Shown in pieces: positions 8,371 to 16,429 of a stretch of 64,000 nt of DNA. Where the stretch lies: contig CAVSGL010000003.1 of the NCBI GenBank assembly GCA_963727465.1, positions 248,001 to 312,000 of the forward strand. Reading direction: 5' to 3'. Under the pieces are notes generated by a model. The model had not been told where the DNA came from. It did no database searches and worked only from the letters and a program-made list of their open reading frames with translations. A program made the position numbers and the translations under genes. The stretch comes from VRUE01 sp963727465 (GTDB taxonomy: Bacteria > Actinomycetota > Thermoleophilia > Solirubrobacterales > 70-9). Within the stretch, counting starts at the first letter, position 1, and the number at the start of each line of letters is the position of its first letter.

Positions 8371-9945
8371 TCATGACGACGAGTCCTTCAGCAGGGCGTC
8401 TACCAGGCCGTCGATGTCGTGGCGCTCGGCCTCGACCGCAACCTCGAGGCCGGCGTCGCGGGCCGCCTCACTGGTGATCGGGCCGATCGAGACGATGCGG
8501 GCGCCGGACGGGAAGCGATCACCGAGCGCCTCGGTCAGGTTGCGCACGGTCGAGGACGAGGTGAAGGTGACGTAGTCGGCCGACTGCGCGGCCTCGACGG
8601 CCTCGTCGCTCGGCGCCTCGCGCACGGTCTCGTAGAGGGCGACGACGTCGACCTCGGCGCCGCGCTCGCGCAGCGCGTCGGGGAGGACATCGCGAGCCTC
8701 GGCCGCGCGGGCTACGAGCACGCGCTTGCCCTCGACGTCGATGTCCGCCAGGGCTTCGACCAACGCCTCGGCGACGAACCGCTCGGGCACGATGTCTGCA
8801 GAGATCCCGTGCTCGGCGAGCGCACGGGCCGTGCCGGGGCCAATGGCGGCGATCGTCGCTCCCGCCGGGCCCTCCCCGCTTCCGCCCGATCCCACCTCTC
8901 CTGCCTGCTGCAGTTCCGGTCCCTTTCCCAGCGCCCGCGCGTCGAGCCCCGCGTCCTTCATCGCCTCGAACAGCAGCCGCACCCCGTTGGGGCTCGTCAG
9001 GCAGACCAGCGAGTACTCGCCGGCGCCGATCCGCTCGACCGCCTGGCGCACCTCTGCGCTCCCGATCCGCGGGTCGATCCGGATCGCCGGCAGCTCGACC
9101 GCCTCGGCGCCGAGCCCCCGCAGCGTCGCCGCCAGGCCGCTCGCCTGGGCGCGGGCGCGAGTGACGACGACGCGTTTGCCGTGCAGCGGCCGCCGCCCGA
9201 GCCAGGCGAGCGCCTCCCGTCGCTCGACCACCGGCCCAACCACGATCAGCGCCGGGGCGCCGACCCCCTCGCGCTCGACCGCGTCGGCGAGCGTCGCCAG
9301 CGTCGCCGCCACGGTCCGCTGGCCCTCCATCGTCCCCCGCTCGACCGCGGCCGCGGGCTCGTCCGCGTCCCGCCCCGCGGCGATCAGCGCCGCGGCGTTG
9401 TCGCGCAGCCGTTTGACCCCCATGTAGAAGACGAGCGTGCCGGGGAAGCGAGCCAGCGCCTCCCAGTCGAGCGCGGTCTCCGCCTTCTCGGGATCCTCGT
9501 GTCCGGTGACGAAGGCAACCGCCGAGGCGTCGTCGCGATGGGTGACCGGGATGCCCGCGTAGGCGCTCGCCGCCACCCCGGCCGTTACGCCGGGCACGAC
9601 CTCGAACTCGACCCCAGCCCCGCGCAGCGCCTCGCCCTCCTCGCCGCCGCGCCCGAAGACGAACGGATCGCCGCCCTTCAGCCGTACGACGCTCTTCCCC
9701 TCTTGCGCCGCCTCGACCAGCCGCGCCCCGATCTCGTCCTGAGGGACCGACGGCTTGCCCGGAGCCTTGCCGACGTAGACGAGCTCGGCGTCGGGACGGG
9801 CGCCGTCGAGGGCGCCGGGGGGGATCAGGCGGTCGTAGAAGATCGTGTCGGCGGACGCGATCAGCTCCAGCGAGCGGGCCGTCATCAGCCCGGGGTCGCC
9901 CGGGCCGGCCCCGACCAGGTAGACGACTCCCTCGCGCGCACTCAT
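8371..9945 (-). CDS. cobA-hemD: fused uroporphyrinogen-III C-methyltransferase / uroporphyrinogen-III synthase
   Basis: 524-residue bifunctional enzyme. The N-terminal half is SUMT (GVVYLVGAGPGDPGLMTARSLE, GGDPFVFGRGGEE, PGVTAGVAASAYAGIPVTHR), making precorrin-2 for siroheme or cobalamin. The C-terminal half (from about residue 250, PLHGKRVVVTRARAQASG) is HemD, which closes hydroxymethylbilane to uroporphyrinogen III (TSPNGVRLLFEAM, YVTFTSSSTVRNL). I start at the ATG at 9945, preceded by AAGGGA. It lies 50 bases after hemC, in one operon with hemA. Such fusions are known in actinobacteria and firmicutes. Confidence 0.92.
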   Translation of the reverse strand: MSAREGVVYLVGAGPGDPGLMTARSLELIASADTIFYDRLIPPGALDGARPDAELVYVGKAPGKPSVPQDEIGARLVEAAQEGKSVVRLKGGDPFVFGRGGEEGEALRGAGVEFEVVPGVTAGVAASAYAGIPVTHRDDASAVAFVTGHEDPEKAETALDWEALARFPGTLVFYMGVKRLRDNAAALIAAGRDADEPAAAVERGTMEGQRTVAATLATLADAVEREGVGAPALIVVGPVVERREALAWLGRRPLHGKRVVVTRARAQASGLAATLRGLGAEAVELPAIRIDPRIGSAEVRQAVERIGAGEYSLVCLTSPNGVRLLFEAMKDAGLDARALGKGPELQQAGEVGSGGSGEGPAGATIAAIGPGTARALAEHGISADIVPERFVAEALVEALADIDVEGKRVLVARAAEARDVLPDALRERGAEVDVVALYETVREAPSDEAVEAAQSADYVTFTSSSTVRNLTEALGDRFPSGARIVSIGPITSEAARDAGLEVAVEAERHDIDGLVDALLKDSSS

Positions 9946-9994
9946 CGCGAGGTTCCCTTCGGATGCACAGCGCGAACAAGGAACCACGCGATGG

Positions 9995-10870
9995 TCATTG
10001 GAGGGCTCCGGCTTCTGCCCGGTCGAGCAGCTCGCGGGCGCCGGCGGCGAGCAGGCGCTCGGCGAGCAGGGCGCCCGCGGCGGCAGGCGCCTCCGCGTCG
10101 CCCTCGACCCGGTCGCGGATCCACTCGCTGCCGTCGGGGAGACCGACGAAGGCTTCGACGGCGAGCGCGTCGTCCCCGGCGCGCGCGTGCACGCCGATCG
10201 GGGTCGCGCAGGTCGCGTCGAGCAGGGCGACCGCGGCGCGCTCGGCGGTCAGCTCGCGCAGCGCCGTCTCGTCGCCGATCGCCGCGACGTCGGGCGCCTC
10301 GCCGTCGTCCTCGCGTGCCTGTAGGACGAGCGCGCCTTGGCCCGCCGCGGGAATCATCGCCTCCGCCGGCAGTGCGAACGAGGCCTCGTCCGCGCGGCCC
10401 AGCCGGCGCAGCCCCGCCGCCGCGAGCACGATCGCGTCGAGCTCGCCCTCGGCCAGCTTGCGCAGCCGCGTATCGACGTTGCCGTGCAGCTCGCCGACCT
10501 CGAGGTCGGGGCGCGCGGCGAGCAACTGCGCCCGGCGGCGCAGGCTCGCGGTCCCGACCCGGGCGCCCTCCGGCACCGCATCGAGCGACTCGCCGGCCCC
10601 GATCCAGACGTCGGCCGGGTCCTCGCGCGCCGGCACCGCCGCGATCGTCAGCCCCTCCGGCATCTCCGCCGGCAGATCCTTGGCCGAGTGCACCCCGATC
10701 TCCGCCTCACCCGCCAGCAGCGCCCGCTCGACCCCCCGCACGAACCGCGCCTTGTCCCCAACCTCTCCATCAGAAGAGACCTCGACCAACTCAGCTCCGC
10801 CAAGGAGGTCGGCGACCTGACCTGCCTGAGCTCTTGCAAGGGCGCTTCCGCGGGTGGCGATCCGAATCAT
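9995..10870 (-). CDS. hemC: hydroxymethylbilane synthase (porphobilinogen deaminase)
   Basis: 291 residues; polymerises four porphobilinogens to hydroxymethylbilane. Starts MIRIATRGSALARAQAGQVAD. Substrate- and cofactor-binding signatures seen: GVHSAKDLPAE, GTASLRRRAQLLA, VGELHGNVDTRL, and the dipyrromethane-attachment Cys in DATCATPIGVHA. The product is passed to HemD, encoded next. A 100-nt palindromic element lies between its start and hemA. Confidence 0.94.
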   Translation of the reverse strand: MIRIATRGSALARAQAGQVADLLGGAELVEVSSDGEVGDKARFVRGVERALLAGEAEIGVHSAKDLPAEMPEGLTIAAVPAREDPADVWIGAGESLDAVPEGARVGTASLRRRAQLLAARPDLEVGELHGNVDTRLRKLAEGELDAIVLAAAGLRRLGRADEASFALPAEAMIPAAGQGALVLQAREDDGEAPDVAAIGDETALRELTAERAAVALLDATCATPIGVHARAGDDALAVEAFVGLPDGSEWIRDRVEGDAEAPAAAGALLAERLLAAGARELLDRAEAGALQ

Positions 10871-10914
10871 CAGGAGGTGTGGAAGAAAAAGCGTGTAGAC
10901 GAAGACATCGATGA

Positions 10915-11028
10915 GGGCCGATCCCGGTAGGGGTGAAACGTCTTGTACCTTTTTGTCGAGCGCATAGGGCGACAGCTCAACCCCGAAACTTCAAAAAGGT
11001 TAAGTGGAACCCCTACCGGGATCGGCCC
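10915..11028. repeat. 102-nt structured palindromic element, copy 1 (with copy 2 at 39455-39566)
   Basis: Core 10921-11022 starts ATCCCGGTAGGGGT and ends with its exact reverse complement; here the arms extend another six bases (GGGCCG / CGGCCC). Inner arms CTTGTACCTTTTTG and CAAAAAGGTTAAG also pair. The copy at 39460-39561 has the same length and about 90% identity. Where this copy has T paired with A in TTTTTG/CAAAAA, the other has C paired with G in TTTTCG/CGAAAA, a compensatory change. The right arm encodes the last residues and the TAA stop of hemA. No transposase is nearby. Structured RNA, 3'-end element or non-autonomous mobile element are all open. Confidence 0.85.
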
Positions 11029-12346
11029 CCCGGCGAAGCTCCGTCACTTTCCCCTTTTCAACACCCTCCGGCTCCGTCTCGGCGTCCAGCCCGAACAGCT
11101 CGCGCAGGGCGCTGACGTACAGGTAGGCCTCGTCCTCGCCGGCGGTTCGCTTCATCCGCAGCGTCGGCTCGTGCAGCAGCCGCGAGGCGATCGCCTTCGC
11201 CATCGCGGTGAGACGCTCGCGGTCAGCCTCGCCGAGGTTCTCCCAGCGTCCCTCGTTCTCGGCCAGCAAGCGCTCGACCACTTCGTTGCCGCGCCCGCGC
11301 AGCGCCGCGATCGTCGGCACCACCGAGAGCGAGGCGAGCCAGCGCTCGAAGCGGTCGAGTTCGGCGGCGAGGATCGGCTCGGCGCGCTTCGCCTCGCCCT
11401 CGCGGTCGCCGGCGTTGCGCTCGGCGATCTGCTGTACGTCGTCGATGTCGTGCAGGCTGACGCCGACGACCTCGCGGCACTCCGGTTCGATGTCGCGCGG
11501 GACCGCGATGTCGACGAGCTGTAGCGGCCGGCCGGTGCGTGTCTGCATCACCTGCTCGAGCCCGTCGCGCTCGACGATGTGGTGCGGCGAGGTGGTCGCC
11601 GAGACGACGATGTCGGCCGCCTGGAGCTGCTCGGGCAGCTCCTCGAAGCGCACCGCTTCGCCGTCGAAGCGCTGGGCGAGGCCGATTGCCCTGTCGTAGT
11701 GGCGGTTGGCGACGAAGACTCCGGCGGCGCCGCGCGAGACGAGCGCTTTGGCGACCAGCTCGGCGGTCTCGCCGGCGCCGATCACCAGCACCCGCTTGTC
11801 GGCCAGGTCGCCGAGCGTGCGCCGTGCCAGCTCGACCGCGACCGAGGGCACCGAGACGCCCTTCTCGCCGACCGCCGTCTCCTCGCGCACGCGGCCGCCG
11901 GCGGTCAGCGCGCCGCGGAAGAGGCGGTTGAGGATCGGGCCGGTCGCGCCCTCGACCAGCGCCAGCTCGTAGGCCCGTTTGACCTGGCCCTGGATCTCGG
12001 CCTCGCCGACGATCATCGAGTCGAGCCCGGCGGTGACGCGGAAGAGGTGGTGGGCGGCCTCGCCCGCGCGCAGCGAGTAGAGGTGGCCGAGCAGCTCGGT
12101 CGGGCGGATCTCCGCCTGCCGGGTGAGCACGCCGAGCGCCGTCGACTCGGCCTCGACCGGGTCGGAGGCGACGAGGTAGAGCTCGGTGCGGTTGCAGGTC
12201 GAGATCGCCGCCGCCTCGTGGATCTGCTCGATCCCGGTCAGCTCGTGCAGGACGCCGACCGCGCGGCCCTCGGGCAGCGAGAGCCGCTCGCGCAGCTCCA
12301 GCGGCGCGGTCTTGTGTGAGATGCCGAGCGCCAGGAGCTCCGACAT
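11000..12346 (-). CDS. hemA: glutamyl-tRNA reductase
   Basis: First step of C5-pathway tetrapyrrole synthesis: reduces glutamyl-tRNA(Glu) to glutamate-1-semialdehyde with NADPH. 448 residues. Catalytic segment AAISTCNRTELYLV (nucleophilic Cys about residue 50), GLDSMIVGEAEIQGQVK, and the Rossmann segment KRVLVIGAGETAELVAKAL are all intact. The last residues (GADPGRGST) and the TAA stop are encoded by a palindromic repeat arm, so the native tail may have been replaced. It overlaps the ccmD-like gene by one base (TGATG). Confidence 0.95.
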   Translation of the reverse strand: MSELLALGISHKTAPLELRERLSLPEGRAVGVLHELTGIEQIHEAAAISTCNRTELYLVASDPVEAESTALGVLTRQAEIRPTELLGHLYSLRAGEAAHHLFRVTAGLDSMIVGEAEIQGQVKRAYELALVEGATGPILNRLFRGALTAGGRVREETAVGEKGVSVPSVAVELARRTLGDLADKRVLVIGAGETAELVAKALVSRGAAGVFVANRHYDRAIGLAQRFDGEAVRFEELPEQLQAADIVVSATTSPHHIVERDGLEQVMQTRTGRPLQLVDIAVPRDIEPECREVVGVSLHDIDDVQQIAERNAGDREGEAKRAEPILAAELDRFERWLASLSVVPTIAALRGRGNEVVERLLAENEGRWENLGEADRERLTAMAKAIASRLLHEPTLRMKRTAGEDEAYLYVSALRELFGLDAETEPEGVEKGKVTELRRGADPGRGST

Positions 12347-12567
12347 CAGGCGCTCACCTCCTCGCGCTCCGGCGAGCGCTCGCCGTTGGCGCGGCTCTCG
12401 GCGAAGCCGGCGAGCTCGCGCAGCTCACGCTCGATCCGCTGAAGTTTGGCCGCCATGATCGCCACGTAGACGATCAGCAGCGCGAGGAAGACGACGTAGG
12501 CGCCGGCGACGTACTTGCCGGCCTCGTCGAGCGGCAGCGCTGGCGCGGCGGCGAGCAGCTCCGGCAC
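12346..12567 (-). CDS. ccmD: small CcmD-like membrane protein
   Basis: 73 residues with one membrane helix (about 20-42, VAGAYVVFLALLIVYVAIMAAK) followed by a charged cytoplasmic helix (LQRIERELRELAGFAE). Size, topology and position directly after ccmC fit CcmD, the small subunit that helps release holo-CcmE. Sequence identity in this family is low, so the name rests mostly on context. The GTG start at 12567 abuts the ccmC stop and is preceded by the strong ribosome site GGAGGTGA. Confidence 0.72.
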   Translation of the reverse strand: MPELLAAAPALPLDEAGKYVAGAYVVFLALLIVYVAIMAAKLQRIERELRELAGFAESRANGERSPEREEVSA

Positions 12568-13290
12568 CTAACTCACCTCCGGGGCGACGCGCGAGCGCCC
12601 GCCCGGCGCCGGCGCGTCGAGCGCCCGGCGCAGCCGCTTCACCTGGCCGGAGGCGCTCTTCGCGGTCAGCTCGAACTTGACCAGGGTCACCCAGAGCAGG
12701 CCGATCGCCAGCAGGCAGACGAGAAAGGTGAACATCATCGAGTCCGGCAGGCCGCCGTTCGTGGTCGCGAAGACGCGCGGGTGGACGAGGCTCTGCGCCA
12801 TCCGCACCGCCATGAAGTTGAGCGGCACGAAGGCGCCGGCGACGATCGCGAAGACCGAGGCGTAGCGCCCCTGGCGCTCGCGGTCCTCGATCGCGTAGCG
12901 GAACGGGTAGTAGGTCGCGTACATGAGGAAGACGATCAGGAAGCTGACCAGGGTCGGCTCGTCCCAGACCCACCAGTGCCCCCACGAGGCCTTGGCCCAG
13001 ATCGAGCCAGTCGCCAGCACGGCGACGCCGAAGATCACCGACATGTGGATCGAGACGTACGAATACGCGTCCCACTTCGAGTCGCCGCTGCGCAGGTGGA
13101 GGATCGCGAAGACCCCGCCGACGACGAAGCCGACCAGCGCCGTGATCGAGAGCGGCACGTGCAGGTAGAAGATCTTCTGGACGAAGCCCTGGTCGGCGTC
13201 GAGCGGGGCGTAGAAGAAGACCAGCGAGAAGCCCGCGACGAGCGCCGCGACGGTCGCGATCGAGAGGGGTCTCAGGCCTTTGCCGTACAT
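12568..13290 (-). CDS. ccmC: heme exporter/cytochrome c assembly protein CcmC
   Basis: Six-transmembrane heme-handling protein, 240 residues, that presents heme to CcmE in system I cytochrome c maturation. The tryptophan-rich heme motif is WGHWWVWDEPTLVS, and flanking conserved His are in FYLHVPLS and VSIHMSV. Members of the CcmC/CcsA family are separable by length; this short form is CcmC. It forms a cluster with ccmA, ccmB and the ccmD-like gene. Confidence 0.9.
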   Translation of the reverse strand: MYGKGLRPLSIATVAALVAGFSLVFFYAPLDADQGFVQKIFYLHVPLSITALVGFVVGGVFAILHLRSGDSKWDAYSYVSIHMSVIFGVAVLATGSIWAKASWGHWWVWDEPTLVSFLIVFLMYATYYPFRYAIEDRERQGRYASVFAIVAGAFVPLNFMAVRMAQSLVHPRVFATTNGGLPDSMMFTFLVCLLAIGLLWVTLVKFELTAKSASGQVKRLRRALDAPAPGGRSRVAPEVS

Positions 13291-13299
13291 GCGTCTGGC

Positions 13300-13342
13300 G
13301 CGGTAGAGGTTTTACTCGCATAGCGGTCAAAAGCTCGACCGC
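13300..13342. repeat. 37-nt palindromic element, intergenic copy between ccmC and ccmB
   Basis: The core (13303-13339) aligns without gaps to the elements inside ileS and otsB: GTAGAGGTTTT, a 15-base middle containing CATAGCGG, then AAAAGCTCGAC. Outer bases GCGGT / ACCGC extend the stem. It is more diverged than the two in-gene copies, with two mismatches in the stem. It fills most of the gap between the ccmB stop and the ccmC start. Confidence 0.7.
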
Positions 13343-13347
13343 GCAGC

Positions 13348-14028
13348 TCAGTCCTCCAGCAGGAAGTCGAACACCGCGTATCCGACGAGGAGGAAGATCA
13401 AATCGTATAGGCCGAGCACCGCAAGCCAGGTGCCGAAGCGGTGGTAACCGGGACCGCCCACCGCGAGCAGCGGCTCCAGCGCCCCCGTCGCGGCGATCGA
13501 GAGCGGCACGACGAGCGGCAGCAGGACGAGCGGCGTGAGCAGGTCGCGAGCGCGCGAGTTGACCGCCATCGAGGAGATCAGCGTGCCCGTTGCCGCGAGC
13601 CCGAGGTCGGCGAGCAGGAGGACGAGCGCGAGCGGCGGCAGCGCCGCCGCCGAGTCGAGGAAGAAGATCGCGAAGACGGGGACGACGACGAGCTCGACCG
13701 CCGCCAGATAGACGATCAGCGCCGCCGCCTTGGCTGCGAACAGCGCGCTGCGATCGATCGGCGCGAGCCGGATCGCGTCGAAGCCGCCCTCCTCGCGCTC
13801 GGCGACGAAGAGACGGTTGATGCCGAGGATCGCGGCGAAGAGCACGGTCACCCAGAGCACCCCGGCGGCGAGGCTGCCGGAGAGCTCGGTGCGGTCGAGG
13901 CCGAAGCGGAAGATGACGAAGGTGGTGACGGCGAAGAGCGCCATCGCCGGCAGCGACTGAAGCGTGCGCAGCTCCGCCCGCAGGTCCTTGCCGAGGATTG
14001 CGGCGAACGCGGCGCGGGAGGGCGTCAT
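13348..14028 (-). CDS. ccmB: heme exporter protein CcmB (ABC permease)
   Basis: 226-residue membrane subunit of the CcmAB ABC transporter. Six hydrophobic segments; conserved N-terminal cytoplasmic region AILGKDLRAELRTLQSLPAM and the loop VAEREEGGFDAIRLAPIDRSAL match CcmB. Starts within the ccmA stop (ATGA overlap, 14025-14028), so the two subunits are co-translated. Confidence 0.9.
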   Translation of the reverse strand: MTPSRAAFAAILGKDLRAELRTLQSLPAMALFAVTTFVIFRFGLDRTELSGSLAAGVLWVTVLFAAILGINRLFVAEREEGGFDAIRLAPIDRSALFAAKAAALIVYLAAVELVVVPVFAIFFLDSAAALPPLALVLLLADLGLAATGTLISSMAVNSRARDLLTPLVLLPLVVPLSIAATGALEPLLAVGGPGYHRFGTWLAVLGLYDLIFLLVGYAVFDFLLED

Positions 14029-14684
14029 GCCGCACCCGCAGCAGCCGCGACGGTCCCGCCGACGCCAAGCTCCAGCACCCGCTCGGCCTCGCCGCGGTGG
14101 CGCTCGGGGTCGTGGCTGACGAGCACCCGGGTGCGCTCGGGCGCCGGTCCGATCAGCCGCCCGACCAGCTCGCGCCCCTCGGCGTCGAGGTTGGAGTCGG
14201 GCTCGTCGAGCAGCAGCAGGTCGGGCTCGTGCAGGACGCAGCGGCAGGCGGCGATCCGCTGGCGCATGCCGGCGGAGAGCTCGGCGACCCGATCGTCGCC
14301 GCGCCGCTCCATCGCCACCGCGGCGAGCAGCTCGGCGATCCGCGCCTCGGCGGCATCGCCGCGCAGCCCGTGCAGCCGGGCGTGGAAACGCAGGTTCTCG
14401 CGGCCGCTCAGGTCGCGGTAGAGGAGCGCGTCATGGCCGAGCAGGCCGATCCGGCCGCGGACCTTCCAGGCGTCGCGGGGGAGGGAGGCGCCGAAGACGC
14501 GCACATCGCCGCCGCTCGGCCGCAGCAGCGTCGCGAGGATCCTCAGCAGGGTGGTCTTGCCGCTGCCGTTGGGGCCGAGGACGAGCAGCGATTTGCCGCA
14601 TTCGAGCGAGACGTCGACCCCGGCAAGCGCCGGCCGTTCGCCGTAGTCGCGCCGCAGCCCGCGCAGCTCGATCGCCTCGGTCAT
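14025..14684 (-). CDS. ccmA: heme exporter ATP-binding protein CcmA
   Basis: ABC ATPase, 219 residues. Walker A is LGPNGSGKTTLL, the signature region is ELSAGMRQRIAACR (slightly degenerate LSAGM), Walker B is LLLLDEPDSNLD, and the H-loop is VLVSHDPER. It powers heme delivery with CcmB. First gene of the ccm-hem cluster on the minus strand; a 67-base gap separates it from the aldehyde dehydrogenase upstream. Confidence 0.92.
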   Translation of the reverse strand: MTEAIELRGLRRDYGERPALAGVDVSLECGKSLLVLGPNGSGKTTLLRILATLLRPSGGDVRVFGASLPRDAWKVRGRIGLLGHDALLYRDLSGRENLRFHARLHGLRGDAAEARIAELLAAVAMERRGDDRVAELSAGMRQRIAACRCVLHEPDLLLLDEPDSNLDAEGRELVGRLIGPAPERTRVLVSHDPERHRGEAERVLELGVGGTVAAAAGAA

Positions 14685-14751
14685 CGCCGGATTCTCCCGC
14701 GGATGAACGGTTCACCCCCGGATTCGGTGGCAAACGGTTCAGTCGAGGTCG

Positions 14752-16347
14752 CTAGCGCTTCTTGCGCAGGTTCCGGCCGCCGACCTTGAGCAGCGCGCCG
14801 CCGCCCTCGCGCAGCGCCTGCGTCCGTGCCGCGCCCTTGCCGTACAGCAGCTTCGCCGAGGCGCGCACGGCTTCGCCCAGGGTGCGGTCGTAGGGGTGCC
14901 ACCAGAAGTCGCGGGCCATGCCCGACTCCCAGGCGTTCATCTTGATGTTGACGCACTCGTAGAAGCCGAATTTGGAGTGCGAGCGGCCGACGCCCGAGTC
15001 CTTGACGCCGCCCCAGGCGCACTGGCAGGTGCCGTGACTGAACGAGTGATCGTTGACCCAGACCATGCCCGACTCGATCCGCCGCGCGATCCGCGCGCCC
15101 TTCTGCCGGTCCCTGGTCCAGACCGAGGCGCCGAGGCCGAACTCGGAGTCGTTGGCGAGGTCGATCGCCTCCTGCTCGGAGTCGACGACGACGATCGGCA
15201 GGACCGGGCCGAAGACCTCCTCCTTCATGATCCGCATCTCGTGCGTGACCCCGGTGAGCACGGTCGGCGCGACGAACTTGCCAGAGAGGCCGGCGACCTC
15301 GGTCGGGCCGCCGCAGAGCTTGGTCGCGCCGCTGGCGACCGCGTCCTCGATCAGGTCGACGACGATCTCGTACTGGCCGTCGGAGGTCATCGGGCCGACC
15401 TCCGTCTCCCACTCGATCGGGTTGCCGAGCCGCAGCTTCTGCGCCTCGCGGGCGACGCCCTCGACGAAGCGGTCGGCGACCTCGCGCATCACGTAGACCC
15501 GCTCGATCCCCGAGCAGGTCTGGCCGGCGTTGGCGAAGCCGCCCCAGACGGCGCCGGAGACCGCGTTGTCGAGGTCGGCGTCGGCGCAGACGATCATCGG
15601 GTCCTTGCCGCCGAGCTCGAGCACCGAGCCCTTGAGCCGCTCCGCGCACACCTGCCCGACCTTGCGCCCGACCTCGACCGAGCCGGTGAAGAAGATCTTG
15701 CCGGCGCTCGATTTGGCCAGCGCGTCGCCGACCGCGCCGCCGCCGTGGACGACGCGGACCAGGCCCTCCGGCAGCCCGCCCTTCTCGAAGACGCGGCGGA
15801 TCGCCTCGCCCAGCAGCGGCGTCAGGCTGGCCGGCTTGAGCACGACGCCGTTGCCGGCCATCAGCGCGATCGCGACCTCGCCGAAGGGGATCGACCAGGG
15901 GTAGTTCCAGGGCGCGATCACGCCGACGACGCCGATCGGCTCGTAGGTGAAGCGCGCTTTCTTGCTCAGCGCGAAGGCCTGCGTCATCCGCACCTTCTCG
16001 TCAGCGAGGATCTTCGGCCCCGCCTTGGCGCACCAGTGCAGCGCGTCGATCGTCGGCAGCAGCTCCATCGTGTAGGCCTCGGCCCGCGGCTTGCCCTGCT
16101 CGCTGACCAGCAGCTCGGCGATCTCGTCGACGTCGTCGAGCAGCGCGTCGGCGGCGCGGCGCATGTAGGCGGCGCGGTCCTTCGGCGTCAGCTCCGCCCA
16201 GGCGGGCTGGATGCGGGCGACGTCGTCGACGACGGCCTGGACTTCGTCGGGCGTGATCGTCGCGACCGAGCCGACGAGCTCGCCGGTGGCGGGGTTGAAG
16301 GACTCGAGCGTGGACTGGGCGGATTGGGGCTGCGTGGCGATCTCCAT
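14752..16347 (-). CDS. aldehyde dehydrogenase (succinate-semialdehyde type)
   Basis: NAD(P)-dependent aldehyde dehydrogenase, 531 residues. Cofactor loop GVIAPWNYPWSIPFGEVA, FFTGSVEVGRKVG, the general-base region LELGGKDPMIV and catalytic Cys in NAGQTCSGIERVYV are intact. It has a basic C-terminal extension beyond the usual fold (SAKLLYGKGAART, KVGGRNLRKKR). Leaderless start: TAGAAT lies seven bases before the ATG. Substrate cannot be read from sequence. Confidence 0.9.
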   Translation of the reverse strand: MEIATQPQSAQSTLESFNPATGELVGSVATITPDEVQAVVDDVARIQPAWAELTPKDRAAYMRRAADALLDDVDEIAELLVSEQGKPRAEAYTMELLPTIDALHWCAKAGPKILADEKVRMTQAFALSKKARFTYEPIGVVGVIAPWNYPWSIPFGEVAIALMAGNGVVLKPASLTPLLGEAIRRVFEKGGLPEGLVRVVHGGGAVGDALAKSSAGKIFFTGSVEVGRKVGQVCAERLKGSVLELGGKDPMIVCADADLDNAVSGAVWGGFANAGQTCSGIERVYVMREVADRFVEGVAREAQKLRLGNPIEWETEVGPMTSDGQYEIVVDLIEDAVASGATKLCGGPTEVAGLSGKFVAPTVLTGVTHEMRIMKEEVFGPVLPIVVVDSEQEAIDLANDSEFGLGASVWTRDRQKGARIARRIESGMVWVNDHSFSHGTCQCAWGGVKDSGVGRSHSKFGFYECVNIKMNAWESGMARDFWWHPYDRTLGEAVRASAKLLYGKGAARTQALREGGGALLKVGGRNLRKKR

Positions 16348-16394
16348 GACCGCGATTCTACGCCGGTCAGAGCGGGCGGGAGTGCCCCTGGCTG

Positions 16395-16429
16395 TTAGAA
16401 TCGAATTGTCTGATCGCGGTGGGAGGGGA
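16395..16429 (+). promoter_or_regulatory. promoter and ribosome site of the metalloprotease gene
   Basis: TAGAAT (16395-16400) is a -10 candidate; a purine-rich GGGAGGGG at 16421-16428 ends almost at the ATG. The short leader makes this one of the minority of genes here with a clear ribosome site. Confidence 0.5.

Noticed and set aside
14705..14742. Two AACGGTTCA copies (14705-14713, 14734-14742) as an operator
   Set aside because: Short, only near-palindromic, and lying downstream of the aldehyde dehydrogenase; too weak to support a regulatory site.
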